A stretch of DNA of 64,000 bases from Dryocola clanedunensis (lineage in GTDB: Bacteria > Pseudomonadota > Gammaproteobacteria > Enterobacterales > Enterobacteriaceae), in NCBI RefSeq assembly GCF_025215155.1, contig NZ_JALHAM010000122.1; one strand, given 5' to 3'. The position numbers were made by a program, and so were the translations under genes. Below are positions 25,455-34,311 of the stretch, piece by piece (positions within the stretch are counted from its first letter, which is position 1; the number at the start of each line of letters is the position of its first letter). Below the pieces are notes generated by a model that worked only from the letters and a program-made list of their open reading frames with translations, had not been told where the DNA came from and made no database searches.

Positions 25455-25671
25455 AAAACATCCTTTTTAAGGGGAAAGATTATTCATCGGCTGTGGTCAA
25501 TTTAACTTTAGCGTTTATTGCCGGGTAAGCTCATCTGTCAGCAATATTCAGAGACTCTGCAACGCTCGCGATTGACATTAATACATTCAGATGAATACAG
25601 CATCAGGCTACTCACTCATTTATATTCGTCTTGTTTTAAAAAATATTGAATTGTCTTTTTGATGTTATGCG

Positions 25672-25688
25672 ATTTCACTTAGTGAAAT
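25672..25688. promoter_or_regulatory. Palindrome overlapping a candidate promoter
   Basis: ATTTCACTTAGTGAAAT, arms ATTTCAC/GTGAAAT with a 3-base centre. It overlaps the possible -10 TGAAAT (25683), which is 17 bp from TTGATG (25660). It could be an operator for the transcript ending at 25800. Confidence 0.35.
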
Positions 25689-25694
25689 GCCATG

Positions 25695-25800
25695 ATAGGG
25701 TTTTATTGCTACGGGATAACCTGCGAAGGGGGAGTCCCGTCGGTGACATGAACTTTGAGATGTTTTTTCGCCGCCTCTGTGTCTTTGGCGGTTTTTTTTT
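25695..25800 (+). ncRNA. Candidate small RNA with intrinsic terminator
   Basis: In the 25455-26116 stretch without a clear gene, a strong terminator (CCGCC / GGCGG at 25771-25791, then nine T) follows a second hairpin (ACGGGA 25711 / TCCCGT 25735). A candidate promoter and palindrome lie just upstream. The expected product is an RNA of about 100 bases. An 83-codon frame (25646-25897) crosses the terminator and is not convincing. No match to a named sRNA is recognised. Confidence 0.4.
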
Positions 25801-26116
25801 GCCCTCACCAGACCAAAAAATAATTATCCTCACTAACCCTATCCCAAAAGAGCCACCAACCGGTGGTCTTCTTATTTATGCTAAATCAATGCGTTGACCC
25901 AAACGCCTGACGCTCGTCAACAAACAACAATACAGAAGCTAAATGACGGGGATGCCAGGTATCAATACTTGCACAAGAGGGGCTTTGAATAAGGCCTTTC
26001 GTCAGAAGCACGATAAATCCTAATGTCACCACGCTGCGGTTTTTTCTTTGATATGGATCAATAAAAGTGGTTTAATTTCTGTGATTGTTAAGAAAATGTG
26101 ACGAAGGTTGATTAAT

Positions 26117-26308
26117 ATGGCTAGCAAGTACTATTGGATTGAGCATAAGGGGAGCAAGGAAATCGCGATGTTTTTACCTGAAGTTGTCGAGGATTTGACA
26201 ACAGGTGAGTCTGTTTTTGGTATGTGGAGGCTGACATCCAATCCGGATGAGGTCTTGTTCATTAATGAAATTCAAGTTCTGTCAGGTCCGTTGATCCCCC
26301 CGAACTGA
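26117..26308 (+). CDS. Uncharacterised 63-residue protein
   Basis: A small, soluble, acidic protein starting MASKYYWIEHKGSKEIAMF and ending GPLIPPN, with no signal peptide or membrane helix. The family is not recognised. Support comes from GAAGG 9 bp before ATG 26117 and a strong terminator 27 bp past the stop, making a neat one-gene unit. It lies in the variable stretch between ydiY and thrS. Confidence 0.6.
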   Translation: MASKYYWIEHKGSKEIAMFLPEVVEDLTTGESVFGMWRLTSNPDEVLFINEIQVLSGPLIPPN

Positions 26309-26334
26309 TCGCTTGCTATAATTAAGCCCCTGGT

Positions 26335-26358
26335 AAACCTCGCTCCGGCGGGGTTTTT
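26335..26358 (+). terminator. Terminator after the 63-residue gene
   Basis: AAACCTCGC / GCGGGGTTT arms around TCCG, followed by TTTTT. Confidence 0.85.
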
Positions 26359-26699
26359 CATTTTTACGAATATAAACATTTAATAAGCTTCCCTTAAGGA
26401 AGGTAGAATCGGGTGCCTGCCTGAGTACACAGGCGATCTGCCTACATCAGCATTGAAATATTCAGCTAAACGTCTGGTTTTCATCAATCAGATAATGTGG
26501 GAGAGAGATTGTGGGCTGTGACACCGAATACAGGCTACGCCAGTTATAAACGGGTCAAATGCCATCAAATGGAGGTGCTCCTGGCTTGCGTTAAAAAACG
26601 GATTTAGCAGCAAAATACTAAATAAACAATCAAATGAAATGCAGTTTTTTAATAAAAAACATCATGATAAGGTCTGTCGTGTTGATGATATGCTAGGGA

Positions 26700-26766
26700 T
26701 GGCTTTAAAAAAGAAGTACATCGTAACTTTGTCACCCGCCGTTACTTATCTCCGGCGGGTTTTTTT
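26700..26766 (+). ncRNA. Candidate short RNA ending in a strong terminator
   Basis: ACCCGCCG / CGGCGGGT (26734-26760) is a perfect 8-bp stem followed by seven T. An extended -10 (TGATATGCT, 26686-26694) lies about 45 bp upstream with no good -35, so an RNA of about 65 bases is possible. Alternatively the terminator ends a longer transcript from the preceding AT-rich DNA. The rest of the 26309-27000 stretch shows no convincing gene; a 102-codon frame from 26639 runs through this terminator. Confidence 0.3.
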
Positions 26767-27000
26767 GTTAAATGTTGCTGAAATGGCGGGGCAGGCGTCA
26801 AGTATTTGCAATGGGTACATCCTGTTGTCATCAAGTTCTGCCTTTATCCCTCATTCAATGACGTGTACTATTGCCGGGTCTAATTGGCAGGCGGATGCGG
26901 GTACATTAGCGTTTCGTAAACCCCGATGTACACAGTTTGCAGAGTGAAGCATTCAACTCATCCCAACCTTCTGATTTATCTAAACTAAATGAAATTGTAT

Positions 27001-27022
27001 GTGATCTTACGTGTGGGTCACC
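27001..27022 (+). promoter_or_regulatory. thrS translational operator (anticodon-arm mimic)
   Basis: GTGATC / GGTCAC form a 6-bp stem (one G-U) with the 9-base loop TTACGTGTG, which contains CGT, matching the CGU anticodon of a threonine tRNA. It lies just upstream of the thrS ribosome site. In E. coli threonyl-tRNA synthetase binds such a hairpin to repress its own translation. Confidence 0.75.
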
Positions 27023-27042
27023 ACTGCAAATAAGGACTTATC

Positions 27043-28971
27043 ATGCCTGTTATTACTCTTCCTGATGGCAGCCAACGCCATTACGACCACGCTGTTAGCC
27101 CACTGGATGTTGCTCTTGATATCGGTCCTGGTCTCGCCAAAGCCTGTATCGCAGGCCGCGTAGACGGTGAGCTGGTAGATGCATCCGATGCGATCGAACA
27201 CGATGCCAAACTGGCTATCATCACCGTAAAAGATGAAGCCGGTCTGGAAATCCTTCGTCACTCCTGTGCCCACCTGCTGGGTCATGCTATCAAGCAGCTG
27301 TGGCCAAATACCAAAATGGCGATCGGCCCGGTTATCGACAACGGCTTCTACTATGACGTTGATCTTGACCACACCCTGACCCAGGAAGATCTTGAGCTGC
27401 TCGAAAAGCGTATGCATGAGCTGGCTGAGAAAGATTACGATGTTATTAAGAAGAAAGTGAGCTGGCACGAAGCACGCGAAACGTTCGTCAACCGTGGCGA
27501 AAGCTACAAGGTTGCTATTCTTGATGAAAACATCAGCCATGATGACCAGCCTGGTCTGTATCATCATGAAGAATACGTTGATATGTGCCGTGGTCCGCAC
27601 GTCCCGAACATGCGTTTCTGCCATCATTTCAAGCTGCAGAAAACTGCGGGTGCTTACTGGCGTGGCGACAGCAACAATAAAATGCTGCAGCGTATCTACG
27701 GCACCGCGTGGGCAGATAAAAAGCAGCTCAATGCCTACCTGCAACGTCTGGAAGAAGCGTCCAAGCGCGACCACCGTAAAATTGGCAAGCAGCTCGACCT
27801 GTATCATATGCAGGAAGAAGCGCCAGGTATGGTGTTCTGGCACAATGACGGTTGGACTATCTTCCGTGAACTGGAAGTCTTTGTACGCTCCAAGCTCAAA
27901 GAGTACCAGTATCAGGAAGTGAAAGGGCCGTTCATGATGGACCGTGTGCTGTGGGAAAAAACCGGCCACTGGGACAACTATAAAGATGCGATGTTTACCA
28001 CCTCTTCTGAGAACCGTGAATACTGCATCAAACCAATGAACTGTCCGGGGCACGTACAGATTTTCAACCAGGGTCTGAAGTCCTACCGCGATCTGCCATT
28101 GCGTATGGCTGAGTTTGGTAGCTGTCACCGTAACGAACCATCAGGTGCGCTTCATGGTTTGATGCGCGTACGTGGTTTTACCCAGGATGATGCGCACGTT
28201 TTCTGTACAGAAGACCAGGTTCGTGATGAAGTGAACAGCTGTATTCGCATGGTTTATGACATGTACAGCACCTTCGGTTTTGAAAAAATCGTCGTAAAAT
28301 TGTCCACTCGTCCAGAAAAACGCATCGGTACCGACGAAATGTGGGATCGTGCGGAAGCTGACCTTGCGGTTGCGCTGCAGGAGAACGAAATCCCGTTTGA
28401 TTACCAACCGGGTGAGGGCGCATTTTACGGTCCGAAGATTGAATTTACCCTGTATGACTGCCTCGACCGCGCATGGCAGTGCGGTACAGTCCAGCTGGAC
28501 TTCTCCCTGCCTACGCGTCTAAATGCGTCGTACATCGGCGAAAATAACGAGAAACTGGTGCCGGTTATGATTCACCGTGCCATTCTCGGATCCATGGAAA
28601 GGTTTATCGGTATCCTCACCGAAGAGTTCGCTGGGTTCTTCCCAACCTGGCTTGCTCCGGTCCAGGCAGTGGTCATGAATATCACTGACGGACAGTCTGA
28701 ATACGTTAACGAATTGACCCGTAAACTACAAAATGCTGGCATTCGCGTAAAAGCAGACTTGAGAAATGAGAAGATAGGCTTTAAAATCCGTGAACACACG
28801 TTGCGTCGTGTCCCTTATATGTTGGTTTGTGGCGACAAAGAGGTCGAAGCAGGCAAAGTTGCCGTTCGTACTCGTCGTGGCAAAGATTTGGGTAGCATGG
28901 ACGTAAACGAATTGATTGAAAAGCTGCAGCAAGAGATCCGCAGCCGCAATCTAAATCAACTGGAGGAATAA
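27043..28971 (+). CDS. thrS: Threonyl-tRNA synthetase
   Basis: A 642-residue class II synthetase, the E. coli length, that charges tRNA-Thr. Domains in order are the N-terminal TGS domain, the editing domain with the H-x-x-x-H motif in HSCAHLLGHA (about residue 73), the catalytic core (motif 2 around FGSCHRNEPSGALHGLMRVR) and the C-terminal anticodon-binding domain. AAGGA precedes the ATG. It is first in the operon thrS-infC-rpmI-rplT-pheM-pheST-ihfA. The infC ribosome site lies within its last codons. Confidence 0.98.
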   Translation: MPVITLPDGSQRHYDHAVSPLDVALDIGPGLAKACIAGRVDGELVDASDAIEHDAKLAIITVKDEAGLEILRHSCAHLLGHAIKQLWPNTKMAIGPVIDNGFYYDVDLDHTLTQEDLELLEKRMHELAEKDYDVIKKKVSWHEARETFVNRGESYKVAILDENISHDDQPGLYHHEEYVDMCRGPHVPNMRFCHHFKLQKTAGAYWRGDSNNKMLQRIYGTAWADKKQLNAYLQRLEEASKRDHRKIGKQLDLYHMQEEAPGMVFWHNDGWTIFRELEVFVRSKLKEYQYQEVKGPFMMDRVLWEKTGHWDNYKDAMFTTSSENREYCIKPMNCPGHVQIFNQGLKSYRDLPLRMAEFGSCHRNEPSGALHGLMRVRGFTQDDAHVFCTEDQVRDEVNSCIRMVYDMYSTFGFEKIVVKLSTRPEKRIGTDEMWDRAEADLAVALQENEIPFDYQPGEGAFYGPKIEFTLYDCLDRAWQCGTVQLDFSLPTRLNASYIGENNEKLVPVMIHRAILGSMERFIGILTEEFAGFFPTWLAPVQAVVMNITDGQSEYVNELTRKLQNAGIRVKADLRNEKIGFKIREHTLRRVPYMLVCGDKEVEAGKVAVRTRRGKDLGSMDVNELIEKLQQEIRSRNLNQLEE

Positions 28972-28974
28972 AGT

Positions 28975-29517
28975 ATTAAAGGCGGAAAAAGAGTTCAACC
29001 GGCGCGTCCTAATCGCATTAACAGAGAAATTCGTGCCACTGAGGTTCGTCTAACAGGTATAGACGGCGAGCAGCTAGGTATTGTCAGTCTGAATGAAGCT
29101 TTAGAAAAAGCCGAAGAGGCTGGGGTTGATTTAGTCGAAATCAGTCCTAATGCCGAACCGCCTGTTTGCCGCATAATGGACTACGGCAAGTTCCTCTACG
29201 AAAAAAGCAAATCTTCTAAGGAACAGAAGAAAAAGCAAAAAGTTATTCAGGTTAAGGAAATCAAATTCCGACCTGGCACTGACGATGGCGACTACCAGGT
29301 AAAACTCCGCAGCCTGGTTCGCTTTCTGGAAGAGGGTGATAAAGCTAAGATCACACTGCGTTTCCGCGGTCGTGAGATGGCTCACCAGCAGATTGGTATG
29401 GAAGTGCTTAACCGCGTCCGTGACGATCTGAGTGAACTGGCAGTGGTCGAATCCTTCCCATCGAAGATCGAAGGCCGCCAGATGATCATGGTGCTCGCTC
29501 CGAAGAAGAAACAGTAA
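28975..29517 (+). CDS. infC: Translation initiation factor IF-3 (ATT start)
   Basis: A 180-residue IF-3 that binds the 30S subunit and checks the initiator tRNA and start codon. The start is ATT at 28975, with GGAGG (28962-28966) upstream inside thrS, giving N-terminus (M)KGGKRVQPARPNR, the E. coli length and sequence type. Reading from the first ATG (29176) would cut off the N-terminal domain. The rare AUU codon is the basis of autorepression, because IF-3 discriminates against it. The C-terminal domain includes FRGREMAHQQIG. Confidence 0.96.
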   Translation: MKGGKRVQPARPNRINREIRATEVRLTGIDGEQLGIVSLNEALEKAEEAGVDLVEISPNAEPPVCRIMDYGKFLYEKSKSSKEQKKKQKVIQVKEIKFRPGTDDGDYQVKLRSLVRFLEEGDKAKITLRFRGREMAHQQIGMEVLNRVRDDLSELAVVESFPSKIEGRQMIMVLAPKKKQ

Positions 29518-29611
29518 GGCACACAAGTAACAGTTCCGGTGGGGCTTGCCTCGCCGGATTTGTTCGCCTTCTGGTTCGTTTAATTAACAATGCGAAGTGG
29601 AAAGTAATCAA

Positions 29612-29809
29612 ATGCCAAAGATTAAAACAGTACGCGGCGCCGCTAAGCGCTTCAAAAAGACCGCCGGTGGTGGTTTTAAGCGTAAGCACGCTAACCTGCG
29701 TCACATTCTGACTAAAAAGTCTACTAAGCGTAAACGTCATCTGCGTCCAAAAGGCATGGTCTCCAAAGGGGATCTGGGTCTGGTCGTCGCATGTCTGCCG
29801 TACGCATAA
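29612..29809 (+). CDS. rpmI: 50S ribosomal protein L35
   Basis: A 65-residue basic ribosomal protein, [17 protein letters not shown] at the start and [14 protein letters not shown] near the end. ATG 29612 is the family start; the frame extends five codons upstream without support. In E. coli its translation, and that of rplT through coupling, is repressed by L20 binding the leader. Confidence 0.97.
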
Positions 29810-29852
29810 GCAACTTTTTAATTTTTTCAGAATATAGAACAGGAGAGCTAAT

Positions 29853-30209
29853 ATGGCTCGCGTAAAACGTGGTGTAATCGCACGTGCTCGTCACAAAAAA
29901 ATCCTCAAACAAGCTAAAGGCTACTATGGTGCGCGTTCACGCGTATACCGCGTTGCCTTCCAGGCTGTTATCAAAGCTGGTCAGTATGCTTACCGTGACC
30001 GTCGTCAACGTAAGCGTCAGTTCCGCCAGCTGTGGATTGCACGTATCAACGCTGCAGCTCGTCAGAACGGTATCTCTTACAGCAAATTCATCAACGGCCT
30101 GAAAAAAGCCTCTGTTGAAATTGACCGTAAGATCCTGGCTGACATCGCAGTATTCGACAAAGTGGCATTCTCTGCCCTGGTCGAAAAAGCGAAAGCAGCT
30201 CTGGCTTAA
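29853..30209 (+). CDS. rplT: 50S ribosomal protein L20
   Basis: A 118-residue protein with the long basic N-terminal tail (MARVKRGVIARARHKKIL) and a globular C-terminal domain. L20 is needed for early 50S assembly and, in E. coli, represses the rpmI-rplT mRNA. AGGAGAG precedes the ATG; a terminator follows 10 bp after the stop. Confidence 0.98.
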   Translation: MARVKRGVIARARHKKILKQAKGYYGARSRVYRVAFQAVIKAGQYAYRDRRQRKRQFRQLWIARINAAARQNGISYSKFINGLKKASVEIDRKILADIAVFDKVAFSALVEKAKAALA

Positions 30210-30219
30210 GCCAGTTATC

Positions 30220-30244
30220 AGAGGGAGCTTGTCTCCCTCTTTTA
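30220..30244 (+). terminator. Terminator after rplT
   Basis: AGAGGGAG / CTCCCTCT, an 8-bp perfect stem followed by TTTAATTT. It separates the ribosomal-protein genes from the pheM leader. Confidence 0.8.
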
Positions 30245-30331
30245 ATTTCTAACACAATCATTTTATTGACATTTCAGGTGTGAGGCTTTTCAATACACCG
30301 AACGAAATCGTTAATTAAGGTAACTGCAAGC

Positions 30332-30376
30332 ATGAATGCTGCTATTTTCCGTTTCTTTTTTTACTTTAGCGCCTGA
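30332..30376 (+). CDS. pheM: Phenylalanyl-tRNA synthetase operon leader peptide
   Basis: A 14-codon frame encoding MNAAIFRFFFYFSA, with five Phe codons. It is one residue different from the E. coli PheM ending. Ribosome stalling on these codons when charged tRNA-Phe is scarce prevents the downstream terminator from forming, so pheST is expressed. Confidence 0.95.
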   Translation: MNAAIFRFFFYFSA

Positions 30377-30421
30377 CTCAGGGGGCTTTGCGCGTAAGAG
30401 AAGAAACGAAAAACAGCGCTG

Positions 30422-30450
30422 AAAGCCTCCTTTGTGGAGGCTTTTTTTTT
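30422..30450 (+). terminator. pheST attenuator
   Basis: AAAGCCTCC / GGAGGCTTT, a 9-bp stem with loop TTTGT, followed by a long T-run. It is the terminator form of the pheM leader. Confidence 0.93.
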
Positions 30451-30509
30451 GCATGTCGAATTCACAGAGACAAACTACTCCGGTAAGTTACCGGCACAAG
30501 AGGAATACC

Positions 30510-31493
30510 ATGCCACATCTCGCAGAGCTGGTTGCCAGTGCAACGGCCGCCATAAACGAGGCCCAGGATGTTGCCGCGTTAGACACCGTACGCGTCGAAT
30601 ATTTAGGGAAGAAAGGGCACCTGACCCTTCAGATGACCACCCTGCGTGAGCTGCCGGCAGAAGAGCGTCCGGCGGCAGGGGCTGTTATCAACGAAGCGAA
30701 AGAGCAGGTGCAGGAAGCGTTAAACGCCCGTAAAGCCGCACTCGAAAGTGCTGCGTTGAACGCTCGTCTGGCACAGGAGACCATCGATGTTTCCCTGCCT
30801 GGCCGTCGTATCGAAAATGGCGGTCTGCACCCGGTTACCCGTACCATCGACAGAATCGAGGCCTTCTTTGGCGAGCTGGGCTTTACCGTAGCAACGGGGC
30901 CTGAAATCGAAGATGACTATCATAACTTCGATGCGCTGAATATTCCGGGTCACCACCCGGCGCGTGCGGACCATGACACCTTCTGGTTCGACGCTAAGCG
31001 TCTGCTGCGCACCCAAACCTCTGGCGTGCAGATCCGCACCATGAAGGACAAACAGCCTCCTATTCGTATTATCGCGCCGGGCCGCGTCTATCGTAACGAT
31101 TACGACCAGACCCACACCCCGATGTTCCACCAGATGGAAGGGCTGATCGTTGATAAAAACATCAGCTTCACCAACCTGAAAGGGACGCTGCACGACTTCC
31201 TGAATAACTTCTTCGAAGACGATCTGCAGATCCGCTTCCGTCCTTCCTATTTCCCGTTCACTGAACCGTCCGCGGAAGTCGACGTAATGGGCAAAAACGG
31301 CAAGTGGCTTGAAGTGCTGGGCTGCGGCATGGTGCATCCAAACGTTCTGCGTAACGTGGGCATCGACCCGGAAGTCTATTCCGGCTTCGCCTTTGGGATG
31401 GGGATGGAGCGTCTGACCATGCTGCGTTACGGCGTGACCGATCTGCGTGCTTTCTTCGAAAACGATTTACGTTTCCTCAAACAGTTTAAATAA
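30510..31493 (+). CDS. pheS: Phenylalanyl-tRNA synthetase alpha subunit
   Basis: A 327-residue catalytic subunit of the (alpha-beta)2 PheRS. The N-terminal coiled-coil is followed by the class II core: motif 2 region around RNDYDQTHTPMFHQMEG and motif 3 near the C-terminus (GFAFGMGMERLTMLRYG). ATG 30510 follows AGAGGAA and gives the E. coli length; an upstream frame runs back through the attenuator and is not coding. Confidence 0.98.
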   Translation: MPHLAELVASATAAINEAQDVAALDTVRVEYLGKKGHLTLQMTTLRELPAEERPAAGAVINEAKEQVQEALNARKAALESAALNARLAQETIDVSLPGRRIENGGLHPVTRTIDRIEAFFGELGFTVATGPEIEDDYHNFDALNIPGHHPARADHDTFWFDAKRLLRTQTSGVQIRTMKDKQPPIRIIAPGRVYRNDYDQTHTPMFHQMEGLIVDKNISFTNLKGTLHDFLNNFFEDDLQIRFRPSYFPFTEPSAEVDVMGKNGKWLEVLGCGMVHPNVLRNVGIDPEVYSGFAFGMGMERLTMLRYGVTDLRAFFENDLRFLKQFK

Positions 31494-31507
31494 GGGCGGG
31501 ATAGCCA

Positions 31508-33895
31508 ATGAAATTCAGTGAACTCTGGTTACGCGAATGGGTAAACCCAGCCAACAGCAGCGAAGCGCTTTCCGATCAAATCACCATGGCCGGCCTGGAA
31601 GTTGATGGCGTTGACGCCGTTGCGGGCGATTTCCATGGCGTAGTCGTTGGTGAAGTCGTTGAATGTGGTCAGCACCCTAACGCTGACAAACTGCGCGTGA
31701 CAAAAGTTAATGTAGGCGGCGATCGCCTGCTGGACATCGTCTGTGGCGCGCCAAACTGCCGCCAGGGGCTGAAGGTTGCGGTTGCCACCGTCGGCGCTGT
31801 GCTGCCGGGTGATTTCAAAATCAAAGCGGCCAAGCTGCGTGGCGAGCCGTCTGAAGGCATGCTGTGCTCTTTCTCCGAGCTGGGTATTTCCGACGACCAT
31901 AACGGCATTATTGAGCTGCCAGCAGATGCGCGAGTCGGTACCGACATCCGCGAATTCCTGAAGCTTAACGACAACACCATTGAAATCAGCGTTACGCCAA
32001 ACCGTGCGGACTGCCTGGGTATCATCGGCGTTGCGCGTGATGTTGCCGTGCTGAACAAGCTGCCGCTGGTAGAGCCGGAGATGGCACCGGTGGCGGCGAC
32101 AATCAGCGATACTCTCGCAATTAAAGTGGATGCACCTGAGGCGTGTCCGCGCTATCTGGGCCGCGTAGTTAAAGGCATCAACGTTAAAGCACCTACACCG
32201 CTATGGATGAAAGAAAAGCTGCGCCGCTGCGGCATTCGCTCCATAGACGCAGTGGTTGACGTGACCAACTACGTTCTGCTTGAACTCGGCCAGCCGATGC
32301 ACGCTTTCGATCTGGATCGTATCGACGGCGGGATTGTTGTGCGTATGGCAGAAGAGGGCGAGACCCTGACCCTGCTTGATGGCAACGAAGCAAAACTGAA
32401 AGCAGACACGCTGGTCATTGCCGACCATAACAAAGCGCTGGCGATGGGCGGTATCTTCGGTGGCGAACATTCTGGCGTGAACGATGAAACCCAGAACGTC
32501 CTGCTGGAGTGCGCCTTCTTCAGTCCGCTGTCCATCACCGGGCGTGCGCGTCGCCATGGTTTACACACCGATGCTTCTCACCGCTACGAACGTGGTGTTG
32601 ACTCTGCGCTGCAGTATAAAGCAATGGAACGTGCAACCCGCCTGCTGATCGACCTGTGCGGTGGCGAAGCTGGCCCGGTTATCGACGTCACCAGCGAAGC
32701 GCATCTGCCAAAAGCGGCAACTATTACGCTACGCCGCAGCAAGCTGGACCGTCTGATTGGCCACCATATTGAAGATGCACAGGTTGGCGACATTCTGCGC
32801 CGTCTGGGCTGTGAAGTGACAGATGGTCAGGATCAGTGGACGGCTGTCGCTCCGAGCTGGCGTTTCGACATGCAGATTGAAGAAGATCTGGTGGAAGAGG
32901 TCGCTCGCGTCTATGGTTACAACAATATCCCTGATGAGCCGGTGCAGGCTGGTCTGATCATGGGCAGCCACCGTGAAGCGGATCTCTCCCTCAAGCGTGT
33001 AAAAACCATGCTGGTGGACAAAGGCTACCAGGAAGTGATCACTTACAGCTTCGTGGATCCAAAAATCCAGCAGCTGCTGCACCCGGGTGAAGAGCACCTG
33101 ATTCTGCCAAGCCCAATCTCCAGCGAGATGTCGGCAATGCGTCTTTCACTGTTGACCGGCTTGCTCAATACGGTTGTTTACAACCAGAACCGCCAGCAGA
33201 GCCGTGCGCGTATCTTCGAATCCGGTTTGCGCTTTGTTCCTGATACGCAGGCAGACCTTGGTATCCGCCAGGATCTTATGCTGGCAGGGGCCCTCTGCGG
33301 CAACCGCTATGAAGAACACTGGGATCTGGCGCGCAATACCGTCGATTTCTATGATTTGAAGGGAGATCTTGAGTCTATTCTTGATCTGACGGGGAAACTT
33401 TCGGACATTGAATTCAGGGCGGCGAGCAACCCGGCCTTGCATCCTGGCCAAAGTGCTGCCATTTATTTATTGGGCGAATACGTTGGTTTCATTGGTGTTG
33501 TCCATCCGGAGCTGGAGCGTAAGCTTTCCCTCAACGGCCGTACGCTGGTCTTTGAACTGCTGTGGAACAAGGTCGCAGACCGCGTGGTGCCTGACGCGCA
33601 GGAAATTTCTCGCTTCCCGGCGAACCGTCGCGACATCGCTGTGGTGGTCGCTGAAAACGTTCCCGCAGCAGATATTTTGGTCGAGTGTAAGAAAGTTGGC
33701 GCAAATCAGGTAGTTGGCGTAAACTTGTTTGATGTGTACCGTGGCAAAGGCGTAGCCGAAGGTTATAAGAGCCTCGCCATCAGCCTTATCCTTCAGGATA
33801 CCGGCCGTACACTCGAAGAAGAGGAGATTGCCGCTACCGTTGCAAAATGCGTAGAGGCATTAAAAGAGCGATTCCAGGCATCATTGAGGGATTGA
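31508..33895 (+). CDS. pheT: Phenylalanyl-tRNA synthetase beta subunit
   Basis: A 795-residue subunit carrying, in order, an EMAP/OB-type tRNA-binding domain (about residues 39-150), the B3/4 editing domain that hydrolyses Tyr-tRNA-Phe, the B5 domain, the catalytic-like domain and a C-terminal ferredoxin-fold anticodon-binding domain. The length matches E. coli. It lies 14 bp after pheS and 4 bp before ihfA. Confidence 0.98.
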
Positions 33896-33899
33896 ACGT

Positions 33900-34199
33900 A
33901 TGGCGCTTACAAAAGCTGAAATGTCAGAATATCTGTTTGATAAGCTTGGTCTTAGCAAACGAGACGCTAAAGAGCTGGTAGAGCTGTTTTTTGAAGAGAT
34001 CCGTCGCGCTCTGGAAAACGGCGAGCAGGTTAAACTATCAGGTTTTGGCAATTTTGACTTACGCGATAAAAACCAACGTCCCGGGCGTAACCCGAAGACT
34101 GGTGAAGATATTCCTATCACGGCCCGCCGTGTGGTGACATTCCGACCTGGTCAGAAGTTGAAGAGTCGGGTTGAAAACGCGTCGCCGAAAGACGAGTAA
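33900..34199 (+). CDS. ihfA: Integration host factor alpha subunit
   Basis: A 99-residue DNA-bending HU-family protein. The beta-arm motif [20 protein letters not shown] and the preceding [13 protein letters not shown] are intact. With IhfB it forms the IHF heterodimer used in recombination, replication and promoter architecture. As in E. coli, it follows pheT in the same operon. Confidence 0.98.
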
Positions 34200-34211
34200 C
34201 CTGAGTTAACC

Positions 34212-34236
34212 AAAAAGGCCGCATTAGCGGCCTTTT
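34212..34236 (+). terminator. Terminator after ihfA
   Basis: AAAAAGGCCGC / GCGGCCTTTTT, an 11-bp perfect stem with a 4-base loop and a run of five T. Confidence 0.95.
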
Positions 34237-34311
34237 TCTTTGCTTGTTCTTTCCAACATTCAGCCCGTAAAATCAACGGCCTGACCGCCACCTTATGGAT
34301 CCGCCAGCCTG

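Noticed and set aside
25646..25897. 83-codon frame in the candidate sRNA region
   Set aside because: It runs straight through a strong terminator and has no ribosome site.
26639..26947. 102-codon frame before thrS
   Set aside because: It spans a strong intrinsic terminator and its composition is not protein-like.
27007..28128. 373-codon frame antisense to thrS
   Set aside because: Shadow of a highly biased coding sequence; no start signals.
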